This document shows, piece after piece, positions 61,191 through 64,000 of a stretch of 64,000 bases of DNA. Made by a program: the position numbers and the translations under genes. Source of the stretch: UBA5314 sp964635975 (GTDB lineage: Bacteria; Bacillota; Syntrophomonadia; Syntrophomonadales; Syntrophomonadaceae); NCBI GenBank assembly GCA_964635975.1, contig CAZWPO010000015.1, positions 1-64,000 on the forward strand. The letters are read 5' to 3'. The notes beneath the pieces are model-generated. The model did not search any database, was not told the origin of the DNA, and saw only the letters and a list, made by a program, of their open reading frames with translations. Each line of letters begins with the position of its first letter. The stretch's first letter is position 1.

Positions 61191-63145
61191 TAAAAAATGT
61201 CTCGCATTCTAGGTGATATGTGTTCTCCTTTGACCAGGCAGATAAATAGTCGGGCCAGATCAGGATCGAATTGAGTTCCGGCGCAGGTGGCTATCTCCTG
61301 CAAAGCTTCTTCCTGACTCAGTGCCTGACGATAGGCTCTGCCGCTCAACATCACATCATAAGCGTCGGCCAGGGCAAGGATCCGTGCTACCAGTGGTATT
61401 TCCCTTTCTTTTAGACCCAGCGGGTAACCGCTGCCGTCCCAGCGTTCGTGGTGAGCCAGAATTGCTTCGGCGATAGGAGCCAACTCAGGACTGGAGAGCG
61501 CAATACGATACCCGATCTCAGGGTGTTTTTTCATAATATTCCACTCTTCCTGATCAAGCTTATCCTGCTTTTCGAGTATGGAATTGGGTATGGCGATTTT
61601 CCCAATATCGTGCAGAGCGGCCAGGAGGGTCAGGCTGTTGACCTCCTCAGGCTGCAGGTGTAGAGCCTCGGCAACTATCCCGACTAACTGCCTGAGTCGC
61701 TCGGTGTGGACCTGAGTTTCATGACTTCGAATCCAGAGTGTCTTTTCCAAGGAATATAGGAATGAGCTCCGGTTGCTCTTGCTTTCCAACAATTTATTCC
61801 GATACATGCGATCTTCGGCTTCTTTGCTGATCTGCTCTATGCTTTCCTGCGCGTGGTTTTTCGTTGCCATGCCCAGTGAAATACTCACTTGTACGGGAAA
61901 TCCCCCTAAATCGTTACAGGCCCTGCTAATATTCTCGCAAACCGCAAGAGTTCGTTCTTCACTGCTGCCGGGGAGCAGGATGACAAATTCATCTCCACCC
62001 CAGCGTGCCAGGATATCTTCATCCCGGCAACAGGAAGAGAGTATTTCGGCTGCCATGCGGAGAAGATTATCGCCTTCCTGATGGCCGAAAGCATCATTAA
62101 CAAGTTTTAATCCATTGACGTCGCCGATAATCATACTCAATGGCAAGTTTTTACCGTCATCAAGCTCTTTAATCTTTTCCTCCGCAAAAGAGCGGTTATA
62201 TAGATTGGTAAGCCGGTCATGATAACTCAAATAGAGTATTTTTTCTTCAGCTTCTTTTCGGTCGCTTATATCTATAATGACGCCCAGTATTGCCGGTTCA
62301 TTGTCAAAATCGATAAGAGCTGTGGATATATCAGCCCACATTATATTCCCATCGCTCCTTAATAGACGAGCCTGATATCTGGTGGGTACATCCTCTCCGC
62401 GTTGGCGGGCCAGACTCATTTCGCGCACCCAGTCCCGGTCATCGGGATGAATAAAATCCCACACATCCTTTTCTATAATTACTTGATCGGAATAATCTGA
62501 AGAATATTCAAATGGGCGGTTGACATAAAGAATACGAGAGCCGCTTAGAACATAGATAATAGCCGGGGCTGTATCGGCCAAACGTTTAAAGGAGGTCTGG
62601 CTTTGTAACAGCTCCATCTGGATCTTTTTTTGATAGCTGATATCTCTTAGTGATTCAATGGCACCAATTTTATTTCCGCAGCGGTCAAATATTTCCCGCA
62701 GCTGGTCGCTTTGAGCCCGCAGTTGTTGGTTAGGATCTTCCTGCCGTCTTTGCAAGACGGCCTGTAATTGCTTTTCTCGCGTTATGTCGCAGACCACGGC
62801 TTGAATGTGTTGAAGAATATTGCCGTGATATTTACCTCTCAAACGCCAGCGCTGCCAGTAAAGCCTTCCCTGCGAATCAAACTCTCGATGTTCATATTCG
62901 ATGAAGGGATTTTGTACTGATAATTGATTGATGAGCTCTAGAATAAGTTGAAGGGTATTATTATCGATAAAGCGGGAAAGATTCTGACCTGCAAGTAGTC
63001 CGGCAGGCTGCGTCCATAATGACGCCAGGCGCCTATTAGCATATATAATGTACAGATCCGGACTGAAAACACAGATCGATTCAACACAATCCTGAAAAAA
63101 TATATCCGCATCAATCCTGTCATCAGAAAAACTATCGGTACACAG
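61190..63145 (-). CDS. PAS-GGDEF-HD-GYP cyclic di-GMP enzyme
   Basis: Two PAS domains (about 20-125 and 180-300) are followed by GGDEF with an intact active site (ARWGGDEF) and an intact RxxD inhibitory site (RDED), and HD-GYP (ALHDIGKIAIP, HHERWDGSGYP, ADAYDVM). It is soluble. Start is uncertain: the frame runs to TTG 63226, but a TGCTATAAT promoter box lies inside it (63192-63200) and the only good ribosome binding site (GGAGG, 63155-63159) points to CTG 63145. No ATG, GTG or TTG lies between that site and residue 20. Confidence 0.85.
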   Translation of the reverse strand: MCTDSFSDDRIDADIFFQDCVESICVFSPDLYIIYANRRLASLWTQPAGLLAGQNLSRFIDNNTLQLILELINQLSVQNPFIEYEHREFDSQGRLYWQRWRLRGKYHGNILQHIQAVVCDITREKQLQAVLQRRQEDPNQQLRAQSDQLREIFDRCGNKIGAIESLRDISYQKKIQMELLQSQTSFKRLADTAPAIIYVLSGSRILYVNRPFEYSSDYSDQVIIEKDVWDFIHPDDRDWVREMSLARQRGEDVPTRYQARLLRSDGNIMWADISTALIDFDNEPAILGVIIDISDRKEAEEKILYLSYHDRLTNLYNRSFAEEKIKELDDGKNLPLSMIIGDVNGLKLVNDAFGHQEGDNLLRMAAEILSSCCRDEDILARWGGDEFVILLPGSSEERTLAVCENISRACNDLGGFPVQVSISLGMATKNHAQESIEQISKEAEDRMYRNKLLESKSNRSSFLYSLEKTLWIRSHETQVHTERLRQLVGIVAEALHLQPEEVNSLTLLAALHDIGKIAIPNSILEKQDKLDQEEWNIMKKHPEIGYRIALSSPELAPIAEAILAHHERWDGSGYPLGLKEREIPLVARILALADAYDVMLSGRAYRQALSQEEALQEIATCAGTQFDPDLARLFICLVKGEHISPRMRDIF

Positions 63146-63466
63146 AACGGTCAGCCTCCAAATTTCGATAAAATAGAAGTTTAATATTAATTTCGTGAAA
63201 TTATAGCAAAAACTTAATGAGACCAATCACATAGACCGGGGTCTGGAAGGTCATCTGCTCTGGATTTCATCGATTCAGGGAATCATCTCGCAGAGATACT
63301 ATATCTCTCATAGCTGCAATATCACCCATCAATTTACCTTAGCAAGTCATGCTGCGTTTCATCAATTAGCACAGCAAGTCGAAAATTGTAACAATAGTAT
63401 TAAAATAATCGATATATTATAAAAGACTCCTTAAAAATCAATACATTTGTGAGGAGGACATTATTT
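63146..63466. promoter_or_regulatory. Divergent intergenic region with extended -10 promoter
   Basis: On the minus strand an extended -10 box TGCTATAAT (63192-63200) lies about 35 bases before the ribosome binding site of the GGDEF/HD-GYP gene. The rest holds no gene that I can support. GAGGAGG at about 63451-63457 serves the next gene. Confidence 0.5.
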
Positions 63467-64000
63467 TTGAACCATATGAACACAAAAATGCAGCGCGACC
63501 AATCAGACGTTTTGGACACACAAACTACAAATACATCCCCTCAAAAAAAACTGAAAGCTAGTGATGAGAAATATTTGCTGGTTTTTTTAAAGAATCCTGA
63601 TCCAATTATTATTACTAGTATTGATGATTTCCTCTATGTAGATGTCAATGATGCATTTCTTGCGATATTTGGATATGCGCGGCAGGATGTTGTCGGCCGC
63701 AGCGTTCTGGATCTGAAAACTGCAGTTCTTGAACAATACCATTCAATCTTAAACAAACTTAAGTCAAATGGTTTTGTCAGCCGCGGCGAAGAAATTCAAG
63801 CACGTGCTAGGTCCGGGGAGATTATGACCTTTATACTTTCCACTGATATCATTTTTTTTGACGATGAACCTCGAATTTTATGGACGGCTAAAGATATAAG
63901 CGCAATGAAAAATTTCGAGGAAGCTTTACGGGTCTCGGAAGAAAAGTTCTTCAAAGTCTACAACTATAGCCCCGATGCTACAATATTGGTTGAGCTTGAT
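63467..64000 (+). CDS. PAS-domain sensor protein (3' end outside window)
   Basis: The frame is open to the window edge. After a polar N terminus of about 30 residues, a PAS domain (about 38-150) is seen (KYLLVFLKNPDPIIITSIDD, then FGYARQDVVGRSVLDL), and a second appears to begin at SEEKFFKVYNYSPDATI. TTG 63467 is nine bases after GAGGAGG; ATG 63476 is too far from it. Output domain is outside the window; a kinase or GGDEF/HD-GYP domain is likely. Confidence 0.8.
   Translation, partial: MNHMNTKMQRDQSDVLDTQTTNTSPQKKLKASDEKYLLVFLKNPDPIIITSIDDFLYVDVNDAFLAIFGYARQDVVGRSVLDLKTAVLEQYHSILNKLKSNGFVSRGEEIQARARSGEIMTFILSTDIIFFDDEPRILWTAKDISAMKNFEEALRVSEEKFFKVYNYSPDATILVELD

Noticed and set aside
1..64000. 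CRISPR array, prophage or insertion sequence
   Set aside because: No regularly spaced repeats, no cas, integrase or transposase genes seen on either strand.

Overview
The window looks like a chromosome segment of a low-to-mid GC, Gram-positive, endospore-lineage anaerobe of the Clostridia, most like Syntrophomonadaceae. The evidence is strong AGGAGG-type ribosome binding sites, frequent TTG/GTG starts backed by good Shine-Dalgarno sequences, a Spo0E-like peptide, five secreted proteins with copper-amine-oxidase-N 'stalk' domains, and two gene sets for acyl-CoA oxidation with ETF. The genus is inferred, not proven.

Layout. 1-1.9 kb: the end of a TIGR04222-like membrane protein with a Gly-Cys-rich tail, overlapping a radical SAM/SPASM gene. 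2-8 kb: secreted or membrane proteins (Kre9-like/stalk domain, Tim44-like, FN3/stalk domain). 8-14 kb: a giant MalT/BTAD regulator and a BcsA-like PilZ glycosyltransferase. 14-22 kb: zinc-ribbon and stalk-domain proteins, a GNAT enzyme, a five-gene molybdate operon (modA-modB-modC-modA-modD) and a divergent HTH/PBP regulator. 22-27 kb: small proteins (one is Spo0E-like), a gene-poor and possibly decayed stretch, and a FapA/DUF342 protein. 27-34 kb: a thioesterase, then a sigma-54 activator followed by a well-matched -24/-12 promoter and acyl-CoA dehydrogenase, CoA-transferase, thiolase and SDR dehydrogenase genes. 34-36.4 kb: a Com-like zinc peptide, then a radical SAM/SPASM maturase with a Nif11-leader precursor peptide (a RiPP locus). 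36-44 kb: a glucosaminidase, a methionine-synthesis fusion enzyme, tRNA-Leu(GAG), lipid kinase, LysE-type exporter and a Cys-rich molbindin. 44-48 kb: MarR regulator, acyl-CoA dehydrogenase and EtfBA. 48-64 kb: three GGDEF/HD-GYP proteins, VanX-like dipeptidase, amidohydrolase, IlvE, a 6S-like small RNA with its own promoter and terminator, a ComK-like protein, phosphomannomutase, a second thiolase and the start of a PAS protein.

How the genes fit together. The two catabolic clusters supply dehydrogenation, thiolysis and CoA-transfer steps of short-chain fatty acid turnover, with electrons leaving through EtfBA. Several proteins make, break or read cyclic di-GMP, and the PilZ glycosyltransferase is a plausible output. 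The molybdate operon, its regulator and the molbindin form a molybdenum or tungsten supply set.

Most unusual signals: (1) a 152-bp element present twice at the same length (about 87% identical), each copy sandwiched between two near-identical copies of a different host terminator hairpin; (2) the radical SAM/Nif11 peptide locus; (3) a nine-fold Gly-Cys tail translationally overlapping a second radical SAM enzyme; (4) the 6S-like RNA.
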